A stretch of DNA of 64,000 bases from assembly GCA_963797835.1 (NCBI GenBank), contig CAWCRN010000019.1:310001-374000 (forward strand), read 5' to 3'. Each line of letters begins with the position of its first letter. Position 1 is the stretch's first letter. The DNA is from JBDTSW01 sp963797835. Its GTDB lineage: Bacteria > Actinomycetota > Thermoleophilia > Solirubrobacterales > 70-9. The notes under the pieces are model-generated. The model was not told the origin of the DNA. It searched no databases and saw only the letters and a list, made by a program, of their open reading frames with translations. Shown here piece after piece: positions 7,916 through 16,694 of this stretch. The position numbers were made by a program, and so were the translations under genes.

Positions 7916-9472
7916 ATGACGACAACCCAGCCCCAGCACGAGCTGTCCGTCTCATCGACTGAGGAACTTCGTTCGCGAGCCCGGGGGGCGCTCGAGAACT
8001 GCGGTGTCGATCTTTCCTCGCTCGGGACTGGACCGTCCGTGAGCGCGCGCTCGCCGATCACGGGCGAGGCGTTGTTCGATGTACCCGCCGCAGGACAGGC
8101 GGAGGTGGAGGCGGCGATCGCCGAGACCGAGCGTGCCTTTCGTGAGTGGCGTGGCGTACCCGCGCCCGTCCGGGGTGCGCTCGTCAAGCGTCTGGGCGCG
8201 CTACTGAGCGAACACAAGGCAGACGTCGCCGAGCTGATCACGATCGAGGCGGGGAAGATCCCCTCGGAGTCCCTCGGCGAGGTGCAGGAGACCATCGACA
8301 TCTGCGACTTCGCGGTCGGGTTGTCGCGCCAGCTCGATGGGCGCACGATGCCGTCCGAGCGGCCAAGCCACCGGTTGATGGAGACGTGGCACCCGCTGGG
8401 CGTGGTCGGCCTCATTACCGCGTTCAACTTCCCGGCGGCGGTCTGGTCCTGGAACACCGCTGTCTCCTTGGTCTGCGGGGACACCACAGTGTGGAAGCCC
8501 TCGACAATGACTCCTCTCACTTCGATGGCATGCTCGGCCTTGCTGGATCGCGCCGCATCGGAGTGCGACGCGCCGGCAGCGGTGCATCGGCTCGTGATCG
8601 CTGGTGCTCGTGAGGCCGAAGCGCTGGTGGACAGCTCCGATGTCGCGCTCGTGAGCGCGACTGGATCGGAGCGCATGGGGGCGGAGATCGCGCCACGCGT
8701 GGCGGCCCGCATGGGGCGATCGTTGCTCGAGCTCGGCGGGAACAACGCCGCGGTCGTGGCACGCTCGGCCGATCTCGAGCTCGCCCGGCGGGGGATCGTC
8801 TTCGCCGCAGCGGGAACCGCCGGCCAGCGCTGCACGACCTTGCGTCGGGTGATCGCACACGACGACGTCGTCGACGAGCTCGTCGCCGCGTTGCGCGACG
8901 TGTTCGGCCGCCTGGAGATCGGCGACCCGAGTGCCTCCGGGACGTTGGTCGGTCCGCTGATCAATGAGAGTGCGTACCAGGAGATGGTCGCGGCGCTCGA
9001 GGAGGCACAGGCCGACGGTGGCGAGCTGATCGTAGGCGGCGGCCGGCGTGCGGCTGCGGGCCTCCCGAATGCCTACTACGTCGAGCCCGCCATCGTCCGC
9101 ATGCCCGCCCAGACGGAGCTGGTGCGTCGCGAGACGTTCGCCCCAATCCTCTACGTGATGACCTACCGGGACTTCGAGGACGCGATCGCGCTCCACAACG
9201 GTGTTCCCCAAGGACTGTCGTCCAGCATCTTCACCGGCGATCAACGAGAGGCCGAACGCTTCCTTTCCTCCGACGGCTCCGACTGCGGGATCGCCAACGT
9301 CAACATCGGGACCTCCGGCGCTGAGATCGGCGGCGCGTTCGGCGGTGAGAAGTCCACCGGAGGAGGCCGCGAGTCCGGCTCGGATGCCTGGCGCGCCTAT
9401 ATGCGCCGGGCAACCAACACGATCAATTACTCAGACGAGCTTCCGCTGGCCCAGGGTGTGGAGTTTGGGTGA
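7916..9472 (+). CDS. ALDH7-type aldehyde dehydrogenase (2-aminoadipate semialdehyde dehydrogenase-like)
   Basis: 518 residues. Seen: cofactor-site AFNFPAAVWSWN, general-base region LLELGGNNAAVV, catalytic cysteine in GTAGQRCTTLRR, and the C-terminal NIGTSGAEIGGAFGGEK followed by STGGGRESGSDAW, which is diagnostic of the ALDH7/antiquitin branch. Family members oxidise 2-aminoadipate 6-semialdehyde (in equilibrium with piperideine-6-carboxylate) to 2-aminoadipate in lysine breakdown. The FAD oxidase lies upstream, the fused E1 downstream and a LysDH-like gene is convergent, all consistent with lysine catabolism. Confidence 0.9.
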   Translation: MTTTQPQHELSVSSTEELRSRARGALENCGVDLSSLGTGPSVSARSPITGEALFDVPAAGQAEVEAAIAETERAFREWRGVPAPVRGALVKRLGALLSEHKADVAELITIEAGKIPSESLGEVQETIDICDFAVGLSRQLDGRTMPSERPSHRLMETWHPLGVVGLITAFNFPAAVWSWNTAVSLVCGDTTVWKPSTMTPLTSMACSALLDRAASECDAPAAVHRLVIAGAREAEALVDSSDVALVSATGSERMGAEIAPRVAARMGRSLLELGGNNAAVVARSADLELARRGIVFAAAGTAGQRCTTLRRVIAHDDVVDELVAALRDVFGRLEIGDPSASGTLVGPLINESAYQEMVAALEEAQADGGELIVGGGRRAAAGLPNAYYVEPAIVRMPAQTELVRRETFAPILYVMTYRDFEDAIALHNGVPQGLSSSIFTGDQREAERFLSSDGSDCGIANVNIGTSGAEIGGAFGGEKSTGGGRESGSDAWRAYMRRATNTINYSDELPLAQGVEFG

Positions 9473-9515
9473 GGTCCGTGCCGTCTTCCTGATGCGCCGG
9501 GGATAGAGGGCGGTT

Positions 9516-11797
9516 GTGACGGCGACCGAGACACCGGAGCAAACGCTCGAGCGTCACTTCCGCGAGCGCGTGGCTGCGCTCAGCAGCAGAGGGGCTGGCG
9601 ACGTGGAGCTCGATCAGCCGGTCCGCGACGGCACCCGGCTGACCGCACGGATGGCCGTCGCAGTGTTCGACGCGATGGTGGCAAGCAGGAATCTCGACCT
9701 GGCCGCGCGCTATCTGCGGAAGGAGGGTTCCGGCGTCTACACGATCGGATCCGCGGGCCACGAGTCAAACGCCGCCATCGCAGCGGCGCTCAGACCCACC
9801 GATCCAGCGCTCCTCCATTACCGATCGGGCGGGTTCTACTGCGCGCGGGCGCAGCAGGTCCCGGGCTCCACCCCGTTACGGGACATCCTCCTCGGCCTGG
9901 TCGCCGCCGCGGATGAGCCGATTTCCGGCGGGCGACACAAGGTGTTCGGCAACCACGCGCTCGCGGTGATCCCTCAGACCTCGACGGTTGCGTCTCATAT
10001 GCCCCGTGCGATGGGGGTCGGATTCGCGATCGAGCGTGCGCAGCGGATCGATGTCAGCCCTGCGTGGCCGGCGGACGCGATCGTGGTCTGCTCGTTCGGC
10101 GATGCTTCGCTCAACCACTCGACTGCCCTGGGAGCGTTGAACGCCGCTGAGTACACCGTGCACCAGGGGCTGCGGATGCCGGTGCTGTTCTGCTGCGAGG
10201 ACAACGGCCTCGGCATCAGCGTCCGCACGCCTCGCGATTGGGTGAACGCAGCTTGGTCGAATCGGCCACATCTGCGCTATTTCAGCGCCGAGGGGACAGA
10301 CATCGCAGGCGCCTATGACGCGGCTCTGGCGGCAGCCGAGTACGTGCGCAGCTCGCGCCGCCCCGCGTTTCTGCACCTGCGGTGCGTTCGCTTCCTCGGT
10401 CATGCGGGCAGCGACGCCGAGATCGGTTATCGCAGCGGTGCCGAGATCGGCGAGGACCTGGAGCGCGATCCCCTCGTCCACGCCGCGCGCCTGCTCGCGG
10501 AGGCCGGGATCGCCGAGCCCAGCGAGCTGCTCGCCGGGCACGACGCAGTTGCAGCGGACGTGCGGCGCCTGGCGGACGACGCCGCCAATCAACGGCGGCT
10601 ATCGAGCGCATCAGAGGTGATGGAGCCGATCGCTCGACGACGGCCGGAAACGGTCGCCTCGGACGTGAGCCGGGCGGCGAGCCCGGACGCGAGGGCGAGC
10701 GCGTTCGGAGGGAGACTTCCAGAAGAAGCAGGTCCACTGACATTGGCCGAGTCGATCAACGCGACGTTGACCGATGCACTCGCCGCCCGGCCGGAGCTAC
10801 TGGTGTTCGGCGAGGACGTCGGTCATAAGGGAGGCGTCTACGGCGTCACCCGTGGACTGCAGCGCCGTTTCGGCATCACTCGCGTGTTCGACACGCTTCT
10901 CGACGAACAGACGATCCTCGGTGTCGCGCTCGGCTGTGGCGTCTCCGGCCTGCTTCCGGTTCCCGAGATCCAGTACCTGGCTTACCTGCACAATGCCGAG
11001 GATCAGCTCCGAGGCGAGGCCGCGACCCTGCCGTTCTTCTCGAATGGCCAATACCACAACCCGATGGTGCTGCGGATCGCCGGATACGGCTACCAAAAGG
11101 GCTTCGGCGGCCATTTCCACAACGACGACGCCGTGGCAATCCTCCGAGACATACCCGGGATCGTCGTGGCGTCGCCGGCGCGACCGGACGACGCGGCGGC
11201 CGTGCTCCGCGCCTGCCTGGCACGTCCGCGTCCGTTGACGGATCGACCTGTGTTTTTCTAGAGCCGATCGCGCTCTACCACACCCGTGATCTGCTTAGTT
11301 CGGGTGACGGTGGCTGGGTCGCGCCGTATCCCCCACCCAGCGAATGGCCGGCTTGCCACGCCCCGATTGGCTCGGCACGAGTACACGGTGACGGCAGCGA
11401 CCTGACGATCGTCACATTCGCGAACGGCACGTACATGTCGCTGCGCGTCGCGCAGCGACTCGCCGACGATGGGATCGATGCGCGCGTGGTGGACCTACGC
11501 TGGCTTGCCCCGCTGCCGGTTGCCGACATCCTCCGAGAGGCCGAAGCGACCGGACGCGTGCTGATCGTGGATGAGACGCGCCGGAGCGGCGGGGTCTCCG
11601 AGGGCGTCGTGGGCGCGCTCGTCGACGCGAATTTCGAGGGGACGATCTCGCGGGTGACGAGCCAGGACTCGTTTGTTCCACTAGGGGAAGCCGCTGATCA
11701 CGTCCTGCTGCAGGAAGCGGAGATCGAGGCCGCCGCGCGTGCACTGGTAGGTGGTCAGGCGACTGGCAGCAGGACCTCGTCGCCCACGTCCGCGTGA
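9516..11797 (+). pseudogene. fused alpha/beta E1 2-oxoacid dehydrogenase, frameshifted
   Basis: Reading starts with GTG at 9516. The E1-alpha part shows TIGSAGHESNAAIAAALRP and the TPP-binding stretch GDASLN...EDNGLGIS. The E1-beta part shows LVFGEDVGHKGGVYGVTRGL and GHFHNDDAVAIL. The first frame ends at 11261 (RPVFF stop), but the following sequence continues the protein in another frame as LEPIALYHTRDL and on to the transketolase C-terminal domain (LADDGIDARVVDLRWLAPLP), ending at 11797. The break sits in a run of five T (11253-11257); one missing T restores a continuous protein. It may be a sequencing error or a true lesion. Probable role: decarboxylation of a branched-chain 2-oxo acid or 2-oxoadipate. 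The 3' end overlaps the convergent LysDH-like gene by 43 bp. Confidence 0.8.
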
Positions 11798-12894
11798 GGC
11801 TCGCGCGCCAGCAGCTGACCTGCTGAGGTGGCGAGGAAGGCGTTGAGCGAAACGTCTTCCTGGCGGACGATGCCGCCCGACTCCGGGAGCGAGCCCTCGG
11901 CAAGCAGTTCAACCATCCCCACCACCCCCGCGGCCGTCGTCCATGCGATGGTGGTCCGGGCGGCGCCGGCGACGATCCGCGGGCGGTACACGCGTACGAA
12001 CTCCTCACGGGCCCGGCGTCCCCCGTTGGTTCCCTCGGCCGCCGCGTAGAGGACCACCAGGTCGTCCTCAACCGGAGGGTAGGCCTCCGCGAGGAGCCGC
12101 ACGGCCTCATCTCGCTGCCGGCCGAGGCCAAGCTCCCGCAGCATGAACCGCATCAGGTGACGGTGACCCGGATACCGGATCGTCTTGTAATTGAGGCTGT
12201 CGACACGTCCGGCGAACGTCTCGCACATCGTCCCGAGGCCGCCAGAGGTGGTGAACGCTTCGTAGGACGCGCCGTCGATGACGATCGTCTCCAGGTCCGC
12301 GAGCGACGGCACGGTCACGAGCTCGCCTCCGCGCAGCTGCTCGCAGTCGTTCAGATACTCGTTGACGAGCCCGTCAGCAGACCAGTTGCATGCGTAGCCG
12401 ACCGCATTGTTCGGCGTGCGCGGAAGGGCTCCAACGCGCAGCTGGATCCGATCGACGGTCTCGAGGCGGGCCGCAAGCGCACCGCCGACGACACAGATGA
12501 ACCCAGGAGCGAGACCGCAGCGCGGCACGAAGACCGTGTTCGAGCTCCCCGCGAGCTCCTTAACGACGGCCGAGGCGTCGACGTCCTCTGACAGATCGAA
12601 ATAATGCGCCCCGACGGAATGCGCCGCCGTGGCAGTGCCGGCGGTCAGGTAGTAGGGCAGGCAGCAGATGGCCGCGTCGACGTCCGCGTCCGCGAACACG
12701 TTCTCGAGCGCAGCAACATCGCTGACGTCCATGACCGACGCGCGCTCACCGGTCGCCCTGCTCTCGTCGGCGTCGACTTCCCATACCTCGAACTCGCGCT
12801 CGGCAAGCATGTCGGCAATCAGCCGCCCGACCTTGCCAAGGCCGACGACTGCGATCCGCTCGACGCGGGAGTGGAGGGCGGGCGGCGAATCCAT
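11755..12894 (-). CDS. lysine 6-dehydrogenase/saccharopine-dehydrogenase-family protein
   Basis: 379 residues from the ATG at 12894; a longer in-frame extension to 13089 is arginine-rich and non-homologous. The N-terminal NAD(P)-binding fold reads RIAVVGLGKVGRLIADMLAE, followed by DVSDVAALENVFADADVDAA and the substrate-side segment VFVPRCGLAPGFICVVGGAL. Close family members are LysDH (lysine to 2-aminoadipate 6-semialdehyde) and saccharopine dehydrogenases. It supplies the semialdehyde that ALDH7 would oxidise, which makes LysDH the better guess, but substrate choice is inferred from context. Confidence 0.8.
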   Translation of the reverse strand: MDSPPALHSRVERIAVVGLGKVGRLIADMLAEREFEVWEVDADESRATGERASVMDVSDVAALENVFADADVDAAICCLPYYLTAGTATAAHSVGAHYFDLSEDVDASAVVKELAGSSNTVFVPRCGLAPGFICVVGGALAARLETVDRIQLRVGALPRTPNNAVGYACNWSADGLVNEYLNDCEQLRGGELVTVPSLADLETIVIDGASYEAFTTSGGLGTMCETFAGRVDSLNYKTIRYPGHRHLMRFMLRELGLGRQRDEAVRLLAEAYPPVEDDLVVLYAAAEGTNGGRRAREEFVRVYRPRIVAGAARTTIAWTTAAGVVGMVELLAEGSLPESGGIVRQEDVSLNAFLATSAGQLLAREPHADVGDEVLLPVA

Positions 12895-13029
12895 GCCTCG
12901 GTGACTTCTACCAGTGCGGTCGGCCGACCGCCGTCCCGGCGCCAAGCGACCTAGCGCGCCCCGGTGGCCACAGGGGCGCTGTACGAGCCGTCCTCGCTGC
13001 GGGCACCGCGGGACGTCGAAAAGCGAAAC

Positions 13030-13132
13030 CCCGGCATCTGCTGGGGCTTCGCGTAGCGGGGGCCCGATTCGTCTCTCGGTACGACGCACGGATCGTCGAG
13101 CGAGTACGCCTGGCTGCTTAGCGAGATAGTCG
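13030..13132. repeat. dispersed repeat R1, copy 1, with a hairpin at its left edge
   Basis: A hairpin (about 13030-13050, CCCCGGCA/TGCTGGGG) is followed by a block from 13054 beginning TAGCGGGGGCCCGATTCG. This block is nearly identical over about 75 bp to 42347-42425. The order hairpin then TAGCGGGGGC matches the tRNA-fragment loci elsewhere in the window, so R1 may be a diverged attachment-site relative. A shorter inverted copy lies at about 14273-14330. Otherwise nothing is seen between 12895 and 13130. Confidence 0.6.
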
Positions 13133-13148
13133 CGTCTCGTCCTAAGCG
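13131..13148 (-). repeat. hairpin A, degenerate, inverted
   Basis: CGCGTCTCGTCCTAAGCG lies directly against the stop codon of the NTF2/SnoaL gene that ends at 13149. It is a diverged, inverted copy of repeat A (CGCTTCGGACGAGAAGCG). Confidence 0.55.
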
Positions 13149-13553
13149 CTACTCCCGCAGCCCGGCGGCTTCGAGGGCCTGATCGAGGTTCTTGTACTCG
13201 CCGCCCGCCGCGATCCGCCCATCCCGAATGTTGAACGTGGCGCCAAGGTAGGAGGCGGGCACCTTCACGCCGCCGTGGCGGACGATGCCGCTGATTCGCA
13301 GTGTCGCGACGACCTGCTTGGCGCCCACGTCGATCAGCTCAAGCGGCTCGACCCTGAACTCAGCGAATATCTCGGCCCAATCCTGCAGGTAGGCCCGTAT
13401 GGCATCCCTGCCCTCCATCGGACCCGGATCGTCGGGGGCCCCCTCCATCCCGTGCCACCTTGCGTCCGCCGTCCAGTGTTCGAGAAAGGCATCCAGTCCC
13501 GCCCGATCCCACGCCGCATACGCGCGTTCGATTACCGCAGCGTTTTCCGACAT
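13149..13553 (-). CDS. NTF2/SnoaL-like protein of the recurrent ALEAAGLRE-ending family
   Basis: 134 residues from the ATG at 13553 (a GTG is 3 bases upstream). It starts MSENAAVIERAYAAWDRAG and ends YKNLDQALEAAGLRE, the invariant tail shared with other copies in this window at 14879, 42948 and 45912. Central NTF2-like segments FLEHWTADARWHGM and DVGAKQVVATLRISGIV are present. It begins 3 bases after the GNAT stop codon, so the two are co-transcribed. Repeat A abuts its 3' end. Catalytic role unknown; the SnoaL name does not imply polyketide synthesis. Confidence 0.8.
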   Translation of the reverse strand: MSENAAVIERAYAAWDRAGLDAFLEHWTADARWHGMEGAPDDPGPMEGRDAIRAYLQDWAEIFAEFRVEPLELIDVGAKQVVATLRISGIVRHGGVKVPASYLGATFNIRDGRIAAGGEYKNLDQALEAAGLRE

Positions 13554-13556
13554 CAC

Positions 13557-14207
13557 CTACTCCGCAGGCCCGCTGGCTGGACGGTTCTCCGCGTCGCGCC
13601 ACATCGTGGTCACCGTCCGTGTCCCGTCCGGAGTCGTGAACGCACCGATCTGCCTGAAGCCCAAACGTTCGTAGCGATGGTTGTTCTCCGGGTTGGTCGA
13701 CTCGAGATAGGTCGGCATCCCTTCGATATCCGTACTCGCAAGTCGTTCGGCCACAAGGCCCATCCCCAGCCCGCGCCCGCGATGGTCGGGATGGGTCCCA
13801 AGCAGGCTGAGGTAATAGTGCGGGCGATCCCTTGGGTGGGAGGCCTCGAACCGCTCGAGTACTTCTCCTACGTCCGGGGCGCGTGGGCCGATGAGCCGGT
13901 CGAGGAGCGGCCCCACCCGCTCCTCCTCTTCCGCGGTGAGCTCGGTGCCATCTGGGGGAATCCAGATCGACACGACGGCGCAGTCACCCACTACCCATAT
14001 GCATGGGTAACGGAGGGCGCTGGTGATGAAGAACCGCCACCACACCGCGAGGTCCTCCGGATTCGGGAACGCCCAACCCCAGATCGGGTCGACTCGGAAG
14101 GCGGCCGTCAACGTCGCTGTGAGGCAGTCCAGGTCGGCATTCGTGGCGAGGCGGGTGTGCATGGCGCCTTGGCTCGACGCTGCTTGGTTCGTGGACTCCT
14201 CCGACAT
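13557..14207 (-). CDS. GNAT-family N-acetyltransferase
   Basis: 216 residues. The acetyl-CoA-binding motif is clear (LGTHPDHRGRGLGMGLVAER, about residues 137-156), followed by YLESTNPENNHRYERLGF typical of the GNAT C-terminal half. Substrate unknown. The leader before its ATG (GATACTGCGTGGGCG) is the same one that precedes MSQENVE genes, so this gene occupies the position of an NTF2 gene in a repeat-bounded unit, with an NTF2 gene as second cistron. Confidence 0.88.
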   Translation of the reverse strand: MSEESTNQAASSQGAMHTRLATNADLDCLTATLTAAFRVDPIWGWAFPNPEDLAVWWRFFITSALRYPCIWVVGDCAVVSIWIPPDGTELTAEEEERVGPLLDRLIGPRAPDVGEVLERFEASHPRDRPHYYLSLLGTHPDHRGRGLGMGLVAERLASTDIEGMPTYLESTNPENNHRYERLGFRQIGAFTTPDGTRTVTTMWRDAENRPASGPAE

Positions 14208-14240
14208 CGCCCACGCAGTATCCCGCGGGCCGGAGGTATG

Positions 14241-14258
14241 CGCTCTCTATGCAAAGCG
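14241..14258 (-). repeat. hairpin B, inverted copy
   Basis: CGCTCTCTATGCAAAGCG, inverted form of repeat B (CGCTTTGCATGGAAAGCG), 34 bases before the GNAT start codon. The same B-leader spacing occurs before the MSQENVD gene at 46309. Confidence 0.65.
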
Positions 14259-14360
14259 CACATCTCGGACGTAGGCGGACTTGCTCGACTATCCGTGCGT
14301 CGTACCGAGAAACGAATCGGGCCGGTAGAGATCTGAAGCCCTCGGCCCTATGGAAGAAGC

Positions 14361-14768
14361 ATGATCAGAGATCGCCTAAGTCCGGATCAGCGCCGCGAGC
14401 TCGTCGCACTGGTGGAGACCATCCCGTGGGGCGACATGGACGCGCACATTCGAACCGTCGAGGACGCGCTCGTTCGAGCGGTGGAAGCAACCTCGGAGGA
14501 CTTCCGGCTTTGGCAGGAACAGGCCGACGACTGCGGCCTGCACGACGAGTTCGCCTTGGAGCCAGAGGACGTGGACGCGCTGACGCCCGAGTGGAGGCTC
14601 GCGTATGTCGCTCGACTGCTGCGCAGCCTGACGATGTTCTACGGGCTTCGGGTGACGGAGTTCGCTCGAAACCCCTCCCGACTAAGGGTGGATGAGAATT
14701 CAATCGCCGCGTTGGTTCACGGCATAAACGACTTGGTTCACCTGCCCACCGCCCCGCGCAGGCCCTAG
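14361..14768 (+). CDS. hypothetical protein
   Basis: 135 residues, acidic and alpha-helical in appearance, with no signal peptide or membrane segment. It begins MIRDRLSPDQRRELVALVET and contains WGDMDAHIRTVEDALVRAVE and EWRLAYVARLLRSLTMFYGL. I do not recognise the family. It lies between two repeat-bounded NTF2 units in opposite orientation. Confidence 0.55.
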   Translation: MIRDRLSPDQRRELVALVETIPWGDMDAHIRTVEDALVRAVEATSEDFRLWQEQADDCGLHDEFALEPEDVDALTPEWRLAYVARLLRSLTMFYGLRVTEFARNPSRLRVDENSIAALVHGINDLVHLPTAPRRP

Positions 14769-14859
14769 CTCGACGTTGGTCATCGAATCATGCGTCCCCC
14801 TGAATCCGATACATGGCCCTAGTCGAGCGAGTGCGCCTGACGGCGTGAGCGGGGATTGC

Positions 14860-14877
14860 CGCTTCTCGTCCAAAGCG
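14860..14877 (-). repeat. hairpin A, inverted copy
   Basis: CGCTTCTCGTCCAAAGCG, one base from the stop codon of the NTF2/SnoaL gene ending at 14879. Upstream, 14820-14850 carries a degraded piece of repeat R1. Confidence 0.7.
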
Positions 14878-14878
14878 C

Positions 14879-15286
14879 CTACTCCGACAGCCCGGCGGCT
14901 TCGAGGGCTTCGTCCAAGTCGTTGTACGTGGCGACATAGGCGATTTCTCCCCCGCGAATCCTCCAGAGCCACCCGGAGCGAACCGGGCCCGGGAGTTCGA
15001 TGCCACCCCGACCCACGAAGTGAGCCTTCTGCCGGGTCACCACAACGCCCCCGTCGGCTTCGATGAACTCGCTGACCTCGAGGCGCACGCTCTGCCACGG
15101 TTCCGTGAACGTCGCCCACGCCTGCTTGACCTGCTCCGGTCCCTCGTGGACCCCCCGCCATTCGCCCATGTTCATCGAGTTGTCGAGGACAAAGTCCGGG
15201 GCGGCGTCCTTCAGGCTCTCGTCCCAGTCGCCTCGATTCCATGCGTCTATCGCGGCGCGGATCATCTCGACGTTCTCCTGCGACAT
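14879..15286 (-). CDS. NTF2/SnoaL-like protein (MSQENVE/EALEAAGLSE family)
   Basis: 135 residues. It starts MSQENVEMIRAAIDAWNRGD and ends YNDLDEALEAAGLSE. The core includes LDNSMNMGEWRGVHEGPEQV and EFIEADGGVVVTRQKAHFVG. Ends are nearly invariant between copies in this window while the core varies strongly. The 5' leader contains the conserved GATACTGCGGGGGCG block; hairpin A follows the stop. Function unknown. Confidence 0.85.
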   Translation of the reverse strand: MSQENVEMIRAAIDAWNRGDWDESLKDAAPDFVLDNSMNMGEWRGVHEGPEQVKQAWATFTEPWQSVRLEVSEFIEADGGVVVTRQKAHFVGRGGIELPGPVRSGWLWRIRGGEIAYVATYNDLDEALEAAGLSE

Positions 15287-15467
15287 CGCCCCCGCAGTAT
15301 CCCGCTACCGCAGGAGGTGGCTTGCGATGGGGGCACACATCGCCAAGACCGCCTCGGACAAGGCGAGGGACTAGCGCGCAGAACATCAAACACGTCGTTG
15401 AGGCCAGCCGGCGGAAGTCGCACTTAGCCGTCACCCTGTGTATGGACCTCGAACCGAAGGAGCTTCG

Positions 15468-16193
15468 ATGACAGGGACAGCCCCACGGCCCCAGGCCCCG
15501 ATCGGCCAGCAGCCGCCCCCGCAGCGCCGCGGCTGGGACTTCGTCCACGCAGCCGGCGCCGTCGGCGGCGGGATAGTCGCGCTCATCGGCGTGCTCATGG
15601 TCCTGGCCGGAATCGCGATCATCGCCCTCCATGCCTCGGCTCGCGACGACGATGGCTTCTACACGTCCGGGACGGAGGAGCTGAGAAGCCCCGGGTACGC
15701 GATCGCAACCGAGAACCTCGACCTTGGAAACACGACCGACGAAGTACCCAACGACCTTCTGGGCACGGTGCGGGTGCGGGGCGAGAGCACGGCCACGGAG
15801 CCGGTGTTCATCGCGATCGGGCCGCGCGACGACGTGGACGCGTATCTGAGCGGGGTCGAGCACTCCGTGCTCACCGACGTCGACGACCCCGAGTACCGCG
15901 AGGTCTCCGGCGGCGCTCCGGACAGCAAGCCCTCCAAGCAGCCGTTCTGGGCCGCGCAGGCGGAGGGCCCGGGCGAGCAGGTGATGGAGTGGGACGTCGA
16001 GGGCGGTGACTGGTCGGTCGTGTTCATGAACGCCGATGGCTCAAGCGACGTCGCGCTCGACGCCGGCGTCGGCATCCAGATCGAGTGGCTGATCTGGGTC
16101 GGCATCGGGCTCGCGATCTTCGGCATCGCCCTTACAGGCGGCGGAATTGCGCTGATCGTGATCATGCGCGGCGAGGCCAACAGCCCGCGCTGA
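15468..16193 (+). CDS. two-TM membrane protein of unknown function
   Basis: 241 residues from the ATG at 15468, with AAGGAG 6-11 bases upstream. A proline-rich cytoplasmic start (PRPQAPIGQQPPPQRRG) leads into TM1 (GIVALIGVLMVLAGIAIIAL, about 33-52). An extracellular domain of about 140 residues with ATEPVFIAIGPRDDVDAYL follows, then TM2 (WLIWVGIGLAIFGIALTGG) and a short basic tail. It is typical of uncharacterised actinobacterial envelope proteins. Confidence 0.75.
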   Translation: MTGTAPRPQAPIGQQPPPQRRGWDFVHAAGAVGGGIVALIGVLMVLAGIAIIALHASARDDDGFYTSGTEELRSPGYAIATENLDLGNTTDEVPNDLLGTVRVRGESTATEPVFIAIGPRDDVDAYLSGVEHSVLTDVDDPEYREVSGGAPDSKPSKQPFWAAQAEGPGEQVMEWDVEGGDWSVVFMNADGSSDVALDAGVGIQIEWLIWVGIGLAIFGIALTGGGIALIVIMRGEANSPR

Positions 16194-16287
16194 GCCCGCG
16201 GCCTACGCGAACGAGCCCCTCCTTCCATCCGTGAGCGACCCGGTCGCGTCTCGCTCCTACATCTGCAGATCCGATGTCAACCAACCA

Positions 16288-16331
16288 CTTTCCACACAAA
16301 GCGGAAGGCCTGAGCACGCCTGGGTCCGTGC
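16288..16331. repeat. repeats B (degenerate, inverted) and C
   Basis: A degenerate inverted B (ACTTTCCACACAAAGCG, 16288-16304) is followed by hairpin C at 16314-16331 (GCACG stem, CCTGGGTC loop, CGTGC). The B-C order recurs at 17941-17985 and 46343-46387. A degraded R1-like block follows to about 16412. Confidence 0.55.
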
Positions 16332-16423
16332 GCCGCCCCGAAATCCGATCGCCGGACCGATCGTCTCTCGCTACCACCCGCGAATAGTCGAGCGCGTACG
16401 CCTGGCGGCATGACCCCGAGGCT

Positions 16424-16537
16424 ATGCCAGCGGGCTGGGAGGCGGGACGGCGGCGCTATTTCACGATCAACTGGATCCAATTCGCGACGACCTGGGCAGC
16501 GTTCGCCCTATTCCTAGTGGCTTTGATCTCCCTTTAG
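16424..16537 (+). CDS. possible small membrane protein, 37 aa
   Basis: ATG at 16424 to TAG at 16535-16537. A short basic start (GWEAGRRRYFTINW) precedes one hydrophobic segment (FATTWAAFALFLVALISL) that ends the protein. No clear ribosome-binding site, and it lies next to repeat sequence, so it may be fortuitous. The clean single-TM layout is the only support. Confidence 0.4.
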   Translation: MPAGWEAGRRRYFTINWIQFATTWAAFALFLVALISL

Positions 16538-16694
16538 GCGCCGCGCAGTCCATCAGGCGGCCAGACGTAGAAGCGTTCTGGTCATTTCTGTATCGCCTCC
16601 GCCCAAGCGCAACCAGCTGCTCTTTCTTGACTGCACAGCAGTCGCTGGACTCATGCCCTGAGGGCCGCGGAATCCGTCATCTACGATCGCCGCG

